From: DAITAZ01 sp036824045
GTDB lineage: Bacteria; Pseudomonadota; Gammaproteobacteria; Burkholderiales; Rhodocyclaceae
Direction of reading: 5' to 3'
NCBI GenBank assembly: GCA_036824045.1
Contig: DAITAZ010000007.1
Location: 1 to 64,000, forward strand
Length of the DNA stretch: 64,000 nucleotides
This document shows, in pieces, positions 22,460 through 31,637 of this stretch. Made by a program: the position numbers and the translations under genes. The notes beneath the pieces are model-generated. The model ran no database searches and was not told the DNA's origin. It saw nothing but the letters and a program-made list of their open reading frames with translations. Numbering within the stretch: position 1 is the first letter of the stretch; every line of letters begins with the position of its first letter.

Positions 22460-24600
22460 GCGGCGCAAGCGGGGACATCTTGCGCAAGGCCAGACTGGGC
22501 TTTGGCGCGCCCATGCCGGTGGTGCTCCAGTCGGAGGCTGCGGAATGCGGCCTGGCCTGCCTGGCGATGGTTGCCGCCCATTACGGCAATCACAGCACGC
22601 TCGCGGATTTGCGGCGCAAGCACGGCGTGTCGATGGCTGGCATCACCCTGCATGACCTGATGGCCATCGCCGATCGCATGGGCTTGGCCGGGCGGGCGCT
22701 GAGCCTGGAACTGGACGAATTGCCGCAGTTGCAACTGCCCTGCGTGGTGCACTGGGACTTTCGCCACTTCGTGGTATTGCGGGAAGTGGGGCGCGGGGGC
22801 GTGGTCTTGCATGACCCGGCCATTGGCGAGCGCCGCCTGAGCCTCAAGGAGTTTGCCGAGCATTTCACCGGTGTGGCCCTGGAGCTGGCTCCCACCGCCG
22901 ATTTCCGGGTGCGGGCGAGGGCGCCGGAACTGCGCCTGGGCCAGCTCTTCGGCCGCTTTGTGCACCTGCGTTCGGCGCTGGCGCGCGTATTCGCCCTGGC
23001 CCTGGCCTTGGAGATCATCGCCATCTGCACGCCTTTCTACCTGCAATGGGTGGTGGACGAAGTGCTCATCACCGTGGACCGGACGCTGCTTACCACGCTG
23101 GCGCTGGGCTTCGGTCTGCTGGTGGTGTTCCAGTCAGCGCTGACCGTCTTCCGCAGCTGGGTGTTGATGAGCATTTCCGCCTCCATCAAGTTGCAAGGCA
23201 AGGGCAACCTGTTTACCCATCTGCAGAAACTGCCGGTCGCTTTCTTCGAGGCTCGCCAACTGGGCGACATCGTTTCCCGCTTCGGTTCGGTGGATCACAT
23301 ACAACGGGCGATCACCACCGAGCTGGTGGAAGCCGTGCTCGATGGCGTGCTGGCGGTGGGCACCCTGTTGGTGATGTTTCTTTTCAGTCCGTTGCTGGCC
23401 AGCCTGGTGCTCGCCGGCTTCCTCCTCTACGCCGGGTTGCGGGCCGCGCTCTATGCGCCGATGCGGGCTGGCATGACCGAGGAGATCGTGTGGAGTGCGC
23501 GCGAGCAGGGGCATTTCATCGAGACGGTGCGGGCGGTCAAGACCATCAAGCTCATGAGCGGCCTGGACAAGCGCCGCAGCCAATGGCTCAACCTGCTGGT
23601 GGAGGCGGTCAACCGGGAGCTGACGGTGGAGCGGTTACGCATCGTCCAGCGGGCAGCCAACGTGGCCATCACCGGGCTCCTCAACGTGTTGGTCATCTGG
23701 CTGGGGGCCCGCATGGTGCTTGAGAGCAGCTTCACCGCCGGGATGCTGATTGCCTTTGTCTCCTACAAGACCCAGTTCCTGAGCCGGGGCGTCGGACTGG
23801 CGGACAAGTACATGGATCTGCGCATGCTGCGCTTGCACGCCGACCGGCTGGCGGATGTGGTGCTGGCCGAGCCGGAGAAGGTGGACGGCGGGCGCCCGGA
23901 CAAGCGCATCACCCCCAGCGTGGAACTGCGCGATCTGCGCTTCCGGTACAGCGACCACGATCCCTGGGTGCTCGATGGCGTGAGCTTTCGCATCGCGGAG
24001 GGAGAGTCGGTGGCCGTCGTCGGACCATCGGGTTGCGGCAAGACGACCCTGCTCAAGGTGCTCTCGAGCCTGCTCGAGCCCAGCGCCGGGGAAATCTTCA
24101 TCGGCGGCGAGCCGCTGCGCCACATCGGACTGGCCAACTACCGGCGCCAGCTGGGTGTGGTGATGCAGGAGGACCAGCTTATAAGCGGCACCATCGCCGA
24201 CAACATCAGCTTCTTCTCCCACCGTCCCAGCCGCCGCCGCATTGAAGAGTGTGCCCGTCTGGCCAGCATTCACGACGATATCGCGGCAATGCCCATGGGC
24301 TACGAATCGCTGATCGGCGACATGGGTACCAGCCTTTCCGGCGGCCAGAAGCAGCGTGTGCTGCTGGCCCGGGCGCTTTACCGGCGGCCCCGCATCCTGC
24401 TGCTGGACGAGGCCACCAGCCACCTGGACGTGCAGCACGAGCGGGCGGTGAACCGGGCCATCGCCGGGCTGGGCATCACCCGCATCATCATCGCCCACCG
24501 GCCGGAAACCATCCGCTCTGCGGACCGCATCATCATGCTCGGCGCGGGCAAGGTCGTGCGCGACATCCGGGCCGCTACGCGCACCCCCGGGGCCGGCTGA
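22456..24600 (+). CDS. C39-peptidase ABC exporter (bacteriocin/microcin type)
   Basis: 714 residues from the GTG at 22456 (GTGA overlap with the adaptor). The N-terminal C39 peptidase domain looks catalytically complete: Q25 and C31 in QSEAAECGLACLAM, H104 in RHFVVL, D120 in DPAIG. It should cut the leader after GG, unlike HlyB-type exporters with a dead C39-like domain. The transmembrane region (about 150-430) is followed by the ATPase with Walker A GPSGCGKTT, signature LSGGQKQRVLLARAL, Walker B ILLLDEATSHLD and the H-loop IIIAHRPETI. Same family as CvaB and RaxB. The stop overlaps the next ATG. Confidence 0.92.
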   Translation: MSGASGDILRKARLGFGAPMPVVLQSEAAECGLACLAMVAAHYGNHSTLADLRRKHGVSMAGITLHDLMAIADRMGLAGRALSLELDELPQLQLPCVVHWDFRHFVVLREVGRGGVVLHDPAIGERRLSLKEFAEHFTGVALELAPTADFRVRARAPELRLGQLFGRFVHLRSALARVFALALALEIIAICTPFYLQWVVDEVLITVDRTLLTTLALGFGLLVVFQSALTVFRSWVLMSISASIKLQGKGNLFTHLQKLPVAFFEARQLGDIVSRFGSVDHIQRAITTELVEAVLDGVLAVGTLLVMFLFSPLLASLVLAGFLLYAGLRAALYAPMRAGMTEEIVWSAREQGHFIETVRAVKTIKLMSGLDKRRSQWLNLLVEAVNRELTVERLRIVQRAANVAITGLLNVLVIWLGARMVLESSFTAGMLIAFVSYKTQFLSRGVGLADKYMDLRMLRLHADRLADVVLAEPEKVDGGRPDKRITPSVELRDLRFRYSDHDPWVLDGVSFRIAEGESVAVVGPSGCGKTTLLKVLSSLLEPSAGEIFIGGEPLRHIGLANYRRQLGVVMQEDQLISGTIADNISFFSHRPSRRRIEECARLASIHDDIAAMPMGYESLIGDMGTSLSGGQKQRVLLARALYRRPRILLLDEATSHLDVQHERAVNRAIAGLGITRIIIAHRPETIRSADRIIMLGAGKVVRDIRAATRTPGAG

Positions 24601-25988
24601 TGGGGCGGGTCCTGCTCGGACTGGCGGTCGCGTTGCTGGCCGGCTGCGGCCTGGTGCGCCTCGGGCCAGACTACACCCGACCCGAAAGCCCCGCGGCGGC
24701 AGCCTGGCGGGCACCCTTGCCCCATGGCGGAGATGTCGCCACACTGGCTCAGTGGTGGCAGGCCTTTGACGATCCGCTGCTGGTCCGGCTGATCGAGGCC
24801 GCCCAGGCAGAGAGCCCGGATCTGGCCCGGGCGCAGGCGCGCATCGAGCAGGCCCGGGCCCAGGTCAGCACCACCCGGTCGGCAGCGCGCCCCCTGGTCG
24901 ATGGCAGCGCTTCGGTGGTGCGCACACAGAACGCAGGCCTGGTCGAAGACCCGCCCTACACCCAGCGCAGCAGCCAGCTCCAGGCCAGTTGGGAGCTGGA
25001 TCTCTTCGGCGGCCGTGCCCGCGAGCAGGAGGCGGCGCGGGCGCGGCTCGGTGCCCGCCGGGCCGGATGGCACGAGGCGCGGGTATCGGTCGCGGCCGAG
25101 GTGGCCGGGCAGTACCTTCAGTACCGTCACTGCGAGGCGCTGACACGCCTGCTCCGCACCGACCTGGCCAGCCGTCGGGAGAGTCTGCGGCTCGCCGAGC
25201 TGGGCGCGCGCACCGGTCTGCAGGCGCAGAGCAACGTGGTCCTGGCGCGGGCCGGTCTGGCGGATGCCCTGGGGCGGCTGAGCAGTCAGCAACTGGACTG
25301 CCAGCTGCTGCTCAAGGGGCTGGTGTCCCTGTCCGGCCTGTCCGAAGCGGCGCTGGAAGACGACCTGCGCCCGGGCGCCGGGCGCATCCCCGCGGCCAAG
25401 CGCTTCGCGTTGCGGGAAGTGCCGGCCGCCGTGCTTTCGCAACGCCCGGATGTGGCGGTGGCGGAACGGGAGGTGGCGGCGGCCTCCGCCGAGATCGGTG
25501 TGGCGGAAGCGGCCCGCTACCCGCAACTGAGCCTCACCGGGTTGATTTCGCCAATCCAGGTGAGCGTGGCGGGCTACCGGTTCAATGCCAACAACTGGTC
25601 CATCGGGCCAAGCCTGAGTCTGCCCGTTTGGGACAGCGGCAGGCGGGCGGCCAGTGCCGACGCGGCCCGCGCGAGCTACCGGGCGGCGGCGGCGGAGTAT
25701 CGGGCCCGGGCGCGGCAGGCGGTGCGGGAGGTGGAAGAGGCCTTGCTGCGGCTGGCAACCCTCGACGCCCGCCGGCCCACCCTCAACGCCGCTGCCCAAG
25801 GCTATCGGCAGGCGCTGCGCAATGCCGCCGAAATGCTGAGACTCGGCCTGGGAACCCAGCTCGATCTGGAGGAAACCCGTCGCCTTGCCATCACCGCCGA
25901 GCAAACCCTGATTGCCCTGGAGCGGGATCAGGCACTGGCCTGGATTGCGCTGTACCGGGCCGTGGGGGGCGATTGGAGCGGCGGTTGA
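24600..25988 (+). CDS. NodT/TolC-like outer-membrane efflux lipoprotein
   Basis: 462 residues, ATG overlapping the exporter stop. Lipobox LLAGC puts the lipidated cysteine at residue 16. Two OEP repeats (about 50-250 and 270-455) with alpha-barrel-forming heptads; LGPDYTRPE.P..AAW and LWELDLFGG-like (here WELDLFGG) are NodT-family marks. Having its own dedicated channel in the operon, and not borrowing TolC, makes a self-contained type I system for the peptide. RND-type efflux use is less likely because no RND pump is adjacent. Confidence 0.88.
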   Translation: MGRVLLGLAVALLAGCGLVRLGPDYTRPESPAAAAWRAPLPHGGDVATLAQWWQAFDDPLLVRLIEAAQAESPDLARAQARIEQARAQVSTTRSAARPLVDGSASVVRTQNAGLVEDPPYTQRSSQLQASWELDLFGGRAREQEAARARLGARRAGWHEARVSVAAEVAGQYLQYRHCEALTRLLRTDLASRRESLRLAELGARTGLQAQSNVVLARAGLADALGRLSSQQLDCQLLLKGLVSLSGLSEAALEDDLRPGAGRIPAAKRFALREVPAAVLSQRPDVAVAEREVAAASAEIGVAEAARYPQLSLTGLISPIQVSVAGYRFNANNWSIGPSLSLPVWDSGRRAASADAARASYRAAAAEYRARARQAVREVEEALLRLATLDARRPTLNAAAQGYRQALRNAAEMLRLGLGTQLDLEETRRLAITAEQTLIALERDQALAWIALYRAVGGDWSGG

Positions 25989-26100
25989 GGGTGTTCGGTG
26001 CCGGAACTTTTCGCGCTCCACGCGCACTGAAAATGTACCGGAAGTCGACCAGACGCCCCGTCGGGGCAGTCTTTCCGCTTCCACCCTCCGAGTTGAGACC

Positions 26101-27816
26101 ATGCATCACGACGTGAACCTGATTGCCACCCTGGCGGCGGCTTTCGCGCTGGCCATGGCGCTGGGCTTTGCGGCCAACCGCCTGCGTCTGCCGCCCCTGG
26201 TGGGCTACCTGCTGGCGGGGGTGGCCATTGGTCCCGCGACGCCGGGTTTCGTGGCCGATGTGGGTCTGGCCGGCCAGTTGGCGGAGATCGGGGTGATGCT
26301 GCTGATGTTTGGCGTCGGCCTGCATTTTTCCGTGGACGACCTGCTGGCCGTGCGCCGGATCGCCCTGCCCGGGGCCATCCTGCAGATCGCGGTTGCCGTG
26401 GCGCTGGGCATGGGTACCGCGCTGTCCTGGGGCTGGCCTGTGGGGGGCGCTTTCGTGTTCGGGCTCTGTCTCTCGGTGGCGAGCACGGTGGTGCTGCTGC
26501 GGGCGCTGGAGGCCCGGGGGCAGATGCAGTCGGTCAACGGCCAGATTGCCGTGGGCTGGCTGGTGGTGGAAGACCTGGTGATGGTGCTGGTCCTGGTGTT
26601 GCTGCCGGCGCTGGCGGGCTTGCTGGGCGGGCCGGGGCAGGGTGGCGAGGCGGGCGCCGGCGGGTTGTGGCAGACCGTGGCCCTGACGCTGGCCAAGGTG
26701 GGGGCCTTCGTGGTGTTCATGCAGGTGGTGGGGCGGCGGGTGCTGCCCCGGGTGTTGGCCTGGATCGCCGACACGGGCTCCCGGGAGCTGTTCACCCTGT
26801 GCGTGGTGGCGGCCGCCATTGGCGTGGCGTTTGGCGCGGCCAAATTGTTCGATGTCTCCTTCGCGCTGGGGGCCTTCTTTGCCGGGATGATGCTGCGGGA
26901 GTCCGAATACAGCCACCGGGCGGCGGAGGAATCCCTGCCATTGCGCGATGCCTTCGCGGTGTTGTTCTTCGTGTCGGTGGGCATGCTGTTCGACCCGGCC
27001 GTGCTGTGGACCGCGCCACTGAAGGTTCTGGCGGTGGTGGCCATCATCATGGTGGGCAAGACGCTGGCCGCGGTGACGCTGGTGCTGGCCTTGCGCTACC
27101 CGCTCAATACTGCGCTGACGGTGGGGGTGAGTTTGGCCCAGGTGGGGGAGTTCTCCTTCATCCTCGCCGCGCTCGGCGTCGGATTGGGCCTGCTGCCGGC
27201 GGAGGGACAGAGCCTGGTGCTGGCAGGGGCGATCATCTCCATCGCCCTCAACCCGGCCCTGTTTGCCCTGATCGCGCCCCTGCAGCGCCGGGTCGGCGCG
27301 GGTTCCGCCCTGGCCCGGCGACTGGCGCAGCGGGACGACCCCCTGGCCCAGTTGCCGGGTTCCACCGACGAGCGGCTGCTCAGCGGTCAGGTGGTGCTGG
27401 TGGGGTACGGCACCGTCGGCCGGCGGATCGGCGAGGCCCTGGTAGCGCAAGGAGTGCCCTGCGTGGTGGCCGAACAGAACCGGGAGATCGTCGATGGCCT
27501 GCGCGCCCGGGGGCTGCCGGCGGTGAGCGGAGACGCCACCGTGCCCGAGGTGCTGATCCAGGCCCACATTGCCCGGGCTGCCGTGCTGGTGGTGGCGGTC
27601 AACGATGCGCTCGGGGCACGGCGCATGGTGAGCATCGCCCGCCAGCTCAACCCCGGCGTGATGGTGGTGCTGCGCGCCCACAGTGACGACGAGGCGGCGC
27701 TGCTGCGCCAGGACGGGCTGGGCGAGGTGCTGCAGGCGGAGCAGGAGTTGGCGCGGGGCATGGCGCAGCGGGTGCTGGCCCGCCTGCGGCCCGCCCTGTC
27801 GGCCGCTCCGGGATGA
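26101..27816 (+). CDS. Kef/YbaL-type monovalent cation:proton antiporter with RCK (TrkA-N) domain
   Basis: 571 residues. The N-terminal CPA2 exchanger domain has about 12 helices (residues 1-400), including LPPLVGYLLAGVAIGP, AEIGVMLLMFGVGLHFS and SLAQVGEFSFILAALG. The C-terminal TrkA-N domain starts near residue 425 with GQVVLVGYGTVGRRIGEAL, followed by SGDATVPEVLIQAHI. Predicted to exchange K+ (or Na+) for H+ under nucleotide or redox control. Starts 112 bp after the secretion operon, probably independent of it. Confidence 0.88.
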   Translation: MHHDVNLIATLAAAFALAMALGFAANRLRLPPLVGYLLAGVAIGPATPGFVADVGLAGQLAEIGVMLLMFGVGLHFSVDDLLAVRRIALPGAILQIAVAVALGMGTALSWGWPVGGAFVFGLCLSVASTVVLLRALEARGQMQSVNGQIAVGWLVVEDLVMVLVLVLLPALAGLLGGPGQGGEAGAGGLWQTVALTLAKVGAFVVFMQVVGRRVLPRVLAWIADTGSRELFTLCVVAAAIGVAFGAAKLFDVSFALGAFFAGMMLRESEYSHRAAEESLPLRDAFAVLFFVSVGMLFDPAVLWTAPLKVLAVVAIIMVGKTLAAVTLVLALRYPLNTALTVGVSLAQVGEFSFILAALGVGLGLLPAEGQSLVLAGAIISIALNPALFALIAPLQRRVGAGSALARRLAQRDDPLAQLPGSTDERLLSGQVVLVGYGTVGRRIGEALVAQGVPCVVAEQNREIVDGLRARGLPAVSGDATVPEVLIQAHIARAAVLVVAVNDALGARRMVSIARQLNPGVMVVLRAHSDDEAALLRQDGLGEVLQAEQELARGMAQRVLARLRPALSAAPG

Positions 27817-27841
27817 GTGGCCGAGAGGGCAGAGCTCAGGC

Positions 27842-30358
27842 TTACTGCCGGGCTTTCTCGAACGCGTAGCGCACGCCCACCCAGAACGTCCGGGGTGCGC
27901 CCGGGGCGTAGAAAGTGGAATGCTGCAGCGGGAATGCCCCATCGACGGCCGGGAAGGGGCGGGCGATGAAGGCGCCGGAACTGGTGAAGCCGTTGGCGCC
28001 AAGCTGGGCGGCGGTGGAGTACTTGCGGTCGAAGAGGTTGTTCACCTGGGCCAGGATGCGCCACTGGGGCGTGGCCTGGAAGCGGGCCCCCAGATTGAAC
28101 ACCGCGTAGCCGCCGGTCTTGCCCCGGCCCTGGTAGTAGACGCCGTCCGGCTGGTGCTGGTTGTTCTCGTTGCCCCGGGCGTAGCTGCCCGATACCCCCA
28201 CCATCTCGGCGCTGATGCCGAGGCGGCTGGAGGCCTCGAAATCGGCCGAGAGCTTGAGCATGTGCCGGGGGACGAGGGGGATATGGTTGCCGGGCTTGAT
28301 GGTGATGCTGCCTTCCAGGCCGGGTTCGCCTGCCGCGGCTTCCGAATTGCTGCTGTTGGCTTCGCCGTTGACCACTTCGTGACTCTGGTAGGTGGCTTCC
28401 AGGTAGGTGTAAGCCAGTCCCAGCGTGACAGGGCCGAGCTTGTGGTTCAGGCCCAGCTCCACCCCCTGGCGGCGGGTTTTGCCGAAGTTCTTGAAGTAGC
28501 CGTAGCCCGCCTGATCGTCCGCCACGAACAGGATGTCGTCCTGGTTGGTGGCCCGGAACACGCCCGCGCTCCACTGGGTGTGGGCGCCGGCACGGCCGCG
28601 CACGCCTGCTTCCCAGGTCTTGGTGACTACCTGTTTGAGCGGCGGGTCGCCCGCCATGGCGTTGGGCAGCTTGCAGGGCTGATCCGGGTTGGCGCAGCCC
28701 AGTTCGATGGCGGTGGGGGTGCGGCTGCCTTCGTTGTAGCCCAGGTAGGCACTCAGGGTGCGGCTGGGGGTGAAGGCCAGGCCGATGGCCGGGTTGAAGC
28801 GGCTGAACGTGTGCCGTCCGTCCAGCGAATTGGCGCCGCCGCCCGGGTTGAGCAGATCGTCGTTGCGCACCTGGGTGCGGTTGTAGCGGCCGGACAGGGT
28901 CAGGTGCCAGGTGTCCTGGATCGACAGCGTGTCGGTGAAGTACAGGCTCCAGGTGCGGGTGCGGCCGTTGAGCTGGACGCGGGTATCGTAAGGTTCGCCG
29001 TCCACGTCGCCCCCGGTGACCCCGCCATCCCCGTAGGCATTGAGGCCGGTGACGCTGCGGTCCGGGTTGAGGTAGCCAAGCTGGGTGGTTTGGCTGAAGC
29101 CGGACTTGCTGGCGTCGAAGGCAGCGCCGGCGGTGAACTGGTTCCGCTGCCCGGCCAGGGTGCCGAACAGGGTGGCCTGCCCGGAGAGGCCGTAGTTTTC
29201 CTGGGTGAGGCGGGTGCGGTTGATGAGGCCGTTGCACTTTTCCGCCGGCTCGTCATTGAGCAGCACGTTGGCGATACAGCGCCAGGAGGGGAAGGGCGTG
29301 TTGCTGGCGTTGGCGCCGCTGGTGGGGAAACCGGCATAGCCGGCGGCCGTGAGGGCGGCCCGCTCTGCCGCGCCGGGCTGGTAGACCGACTGGTCCAGCG
29401 CGTCCTCGTTGATGTCGCCGTTGAAGGTGGACGTCTTGATCCGCCGGTACCAGGCGTTGCCCGAAAGCTGCAGGCTGTCGCTCACCGCATGCTTGCCGCT
29501 CAGGTTGAGCAGCAGGGAGCGGTTGTCGGTGATGTCGGGCTTGGTATAGACGCTGCTGTAGTCCCGCGACAGCAGGGCCTGTTCCTGCAGCCCGTTGCCG
29601 TTGAGGCGGTTGTCGGCGTAGGCCACCGTGGCGGCCAGGTCGGTGCGGGCGTCCTTCCAGCCAAGCTTGCCGAAGAGCTGGCGCACTTCGGAGGGCGAGT
29701 CATCCCGCCAGCCCCGATCCTTGTGGAGCTGGCCGGTGACGAACCAGTGCAGGCCGCGGTCGTTGGCGCCCCCGTGTTCAAAGCCCGCGCTGCGCCGGCC
29801 GTAGCTGCCCAGGGTGGCTTCCACCGCCGTGCCCGGGTGGCTGAGCCCGTCCTTGGTCTGGACGGAAATGGCTCCGCCCAGGGTGTTGAGGCCGAACAGG
29901 GGATTGGACCCGGGCATCAGGGTCAGGTTGGCGATGGCGGCCTTGGGGATCAGATCCCAGCTCACCACGTCGCCGAAAGGCTGGTTGAGGCGCACCCCGT
30001 CCATGTACACCGACAGGCCCTGGGGTGTGCCCAGCAGCGGCGAGGCGGTGTAGCCCCGATAGTTGAGGTCCGGCTGGAAGGGGTTGTTTTGCACTTCGTT
30101 CACGTGCACGCTGCCCAGGCTGCGGTTCATGAAGTCCGACAGATCCAGCGCTCCGCTGCGGGCGATCGCCTGCTCCCCGGCTGTCTGCACCGCCGCGGGG
30201 ATCTCCTCCTTCAGCAGGCCCACGCCCGGCAGGGGCATGACCCCGATCACTTCCACCCGCGCGGCGGGCGTTGCGGCTTGTCCCCAGGCCAGACCGCTGG
30301 CGCATGCGGTGGCCACCGCCACGGCGATGGCGCGCGGCGCGAATCCTTGATGTCTCAT
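27842..30358 (-). CDS. TonB-dependent outer-membrane receptor, substrate unknown
   Basis: 838 residues, ATG with a GGGGGAGG ribosome site. Signal peptide (AIAVAVATACASGLAWG), plug domain (QNNPFQPDLNYRGYTASPLLGTPQGLSVYMDGVRLNQPFGDVVSWDLIP in pieces) and a long barrel ending FWVGVRYAFEKARQ. The PFQPDLNYRGYTASPLLGTPQG plug wording is a distinct subgroup found in many proteobacteria, whose ligand I cannot name. Two Cys pairs in extracellular loops (SWRCIAN/AEKCNG and LGCAN/PCKLP) are unusual. Convergent with the antiporter gene, 25 bp apart, and no importer genes adjoin it. Confidence 0.87.
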   Translation of the reverse strand: MRHQGFAPRAIAVAVATACASGLAWGQAATPAARVEVIGVMPLPGVGLLKEEIPAAVQTAGEQAIARSGALDLSDFMNRSLGSVHVNEVQNNPFQPDLNYRGYTASPLLGTPQGLSVYMDGVRLNQPFGDVVSWDLIPKAAIANLTLMPGSNPLFGLNTLGGAISVQTKDGLSHPGTAVEATLGSYGRRSAGFEHGGANDRGLHWFVTGQLHKDRGWRDDSPSEVRQLFGKLGWKDARTDLAATVAYADNRLNGNGLQEQALLSRDYSSVYTKPDITDNRSLLLNLSGKHAVSDSLQLSGNAWYRRIKTSTFNGDINEDALDQSVYQPGAAERAALTAAGYAGFPTSGANASNTPFPSWRCIANVLLNDEPAEKCNGLINRTRLTQENYGLSGQATLFGTLAGQRNQFTAGAAFDASKSGFSQTTQLGYLNPDRSVTGLNAYGDGGVTGGDVDGEPYDTRVQLNGRTRTWSLYFTDTLSIQDTWHLTLSGRYNRTQVRNDDLLNPGGGANSLDGRHTFSRFNPAIGLAFTPSRTLSAYLGYNEGSRTPTAIELGCANPDQPCKLPNAMAGDPPLKQVVTKTWEAGVRGRAGAHTQWSAGVFRATNQDDILFVADDQAGYGYFKNFGKTRRQGVELGLNHKLGPVTLGLAYTYLEATYQSHEVVNGEANSSNSEAAAGEPGLEGSITIKPGNHIPLVPRHMLKLSADFEASSRLGISAEMVGVSGSYARGNENNQHQPDGVYYQGRGKTGGYAVFNLGARFQATPQWRILAQVNNLFDRKYSTAAQLGANGFTSSGAFIARPFPAVDGAFPLQHSTFYAPGAPRTFWVGVRYAFEKARQ

Positions 30359-30520
30359 CCTTGTTGCCTCCCCCAGAGGTCTTTTGTTGTGTGAGTGATT
30401 CCGGGGCGGAGGCTACAGGCCGGGGGGAGCCCCCGTCCTGGGAAATTTTCCCGACGTGCGCCCGGCGTGGCGGGCCCGCGCCTGGGCTGGCGGCGGCAAA
30501 ATGGGGTAATCTCGGCGCCC

Positions 30521-31633
30521 ATGACGCCCGCCATCGCCCCCTTCGCCAGCGTCGCCGACGCGATTCCCCTCCATGCCCTGCGCCGCATCCTGGTCACCAA
30601 GCTGCGCCACCATGGCGACGTGCTGCTCACCTCGCCGGTGATCACCGCCCTGCGCAACCACTGCCCCGATGCCGAGGTGGACGCGCTGGTCTACGCCGAC
30701 ACCGCGCCCATGCTGTCCCTGCACCCGGGCCTGACCCAGTTGCACACGGTGGACCGGGGGTGGAAGAAGCTGGGCGCACTGGCCCAGGCCCGGGCCGAAT
30801 GGGGCCTGCTCTCCCGCCTGCGGGCGCGCCGTTACGACCTCATCGTGCATCTGACCGAGCATCCCCGGGGCGCCTGGCTGGCCCGGGCCACCGGCGCGCG
30901 CTGGGCGGTGGGGCCCAGGCGGCCGGGCACGTTCTGGCGCAAGAGCTTCACCCATCAGTACGCCAGCCCCGCCCACGCCCGCCGTCATACGGTGGAGCGC
31001 AATCTGGATGCCCTGCGTCGCCTGGGGCTCCAGCCCTCCGGGGAAGACCGGCGCCTCACCCTGATCGCCGGACCCGAGGCGGATGTCCGCATCGACACGT
31101 TGCTGGCGGAGGCCGGCCTGCACCCCCAAGGCTTCATCCACCTGCACCCGGCTTCCCGCTGGTTGTTCAAGTGCTGGCCGGTGGAGCACAACGCTGCTCT
31201 GGTGCGCAGCCTGGTGGAACGGGGGGCGCCGGTGGTGCTGACGGCGGCGCCGGATGCCCGGGAGACGGCGCTGGTGGCCGCCATTGTCGAGGCAGCGGGG
31301 GTGCCGGTGCTCAACCTGGCGGGGCAGCTCAGCCTCAAGGAACTGGCAGCGCTGTCCGCCCGTGCCCGGCTGTTCGTGGGGGTGGATTCGGCGCCCATGC
31401 ACATGGCCGCCGCGGTGCTGACGCCCACGGTGGCCCTGTTCGGGCCCTCCGGCGAGTACGAATGGCATCCCTGGCGGGTGCCCCACGTGGTGGTGGCCAG
31501 CGATCATCACCCCTGCCGGCCCTGTGGGCTGGATGGCTGCGGAGGCGGCAAGGTGTCCGACTGTCTGGCGCATCTGCCGGTGGCCCAGGTGCTCGCCGCC
31601 GTGGACGCCTTGCTGGGTGCGGACGGAGGCTAG
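30521..31633 (+). CDS. Family 9 glycosyltransferase, LPS heptosyltransferase III (WaaQ)-like
   Basis: 370 residues, ATG at 30521. GT9 fold: N-terminal RRILVTKLRHHGDVLLTSPVITALRNHCPDAEVDALVY and C-terminal nucleotide-sugar region with LHPASRWLFKCWP, NLAGQLSLKELAALSARARLFVGVDSAPMHMAAAVLTPTVALFGPSG. The KLRHHGDVLL and HPASRW motifs fit the RfaQ/heptosyltransferase III branch, which adds a side heptose to the LPS inner core. It opens a plus-strand LPS operon; the next gene starts 5 bp later. Confidence 0.87.
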   Translation: MTPAIAPFASVADAIPLHALRRILVTKLRHHGDVLLTSPVITALRNHCPDAEVDALVYADTAPMLSLHPGLTQLHTVDRGWKKLGALAQARAEWGLLSRLRARRYDLIVHLTEHPRGAWLARATGARWAVGPRRPGTFWRKSFTHQYASPAHARRHTVERNLDALRRLGLQPSGEDRRLTLIAGPEADVRIDTLLAEAGLHPQGFIHLHPASRWLFKCWPVEHNAALVRSLVERGAPVVLTAAPDARETALVAAIVEAAGVPVLNLAGQLSLKELAALSARARLFVGVDSAPMHMAAAVLTPTVALFGPSGEYEWHPWRVPHVVVASDHHPCRPCGLDGCGGGKVSDCLAHLPVAQVLAAVDALLGADGG

Positions 31634-31637
31634 GCCG

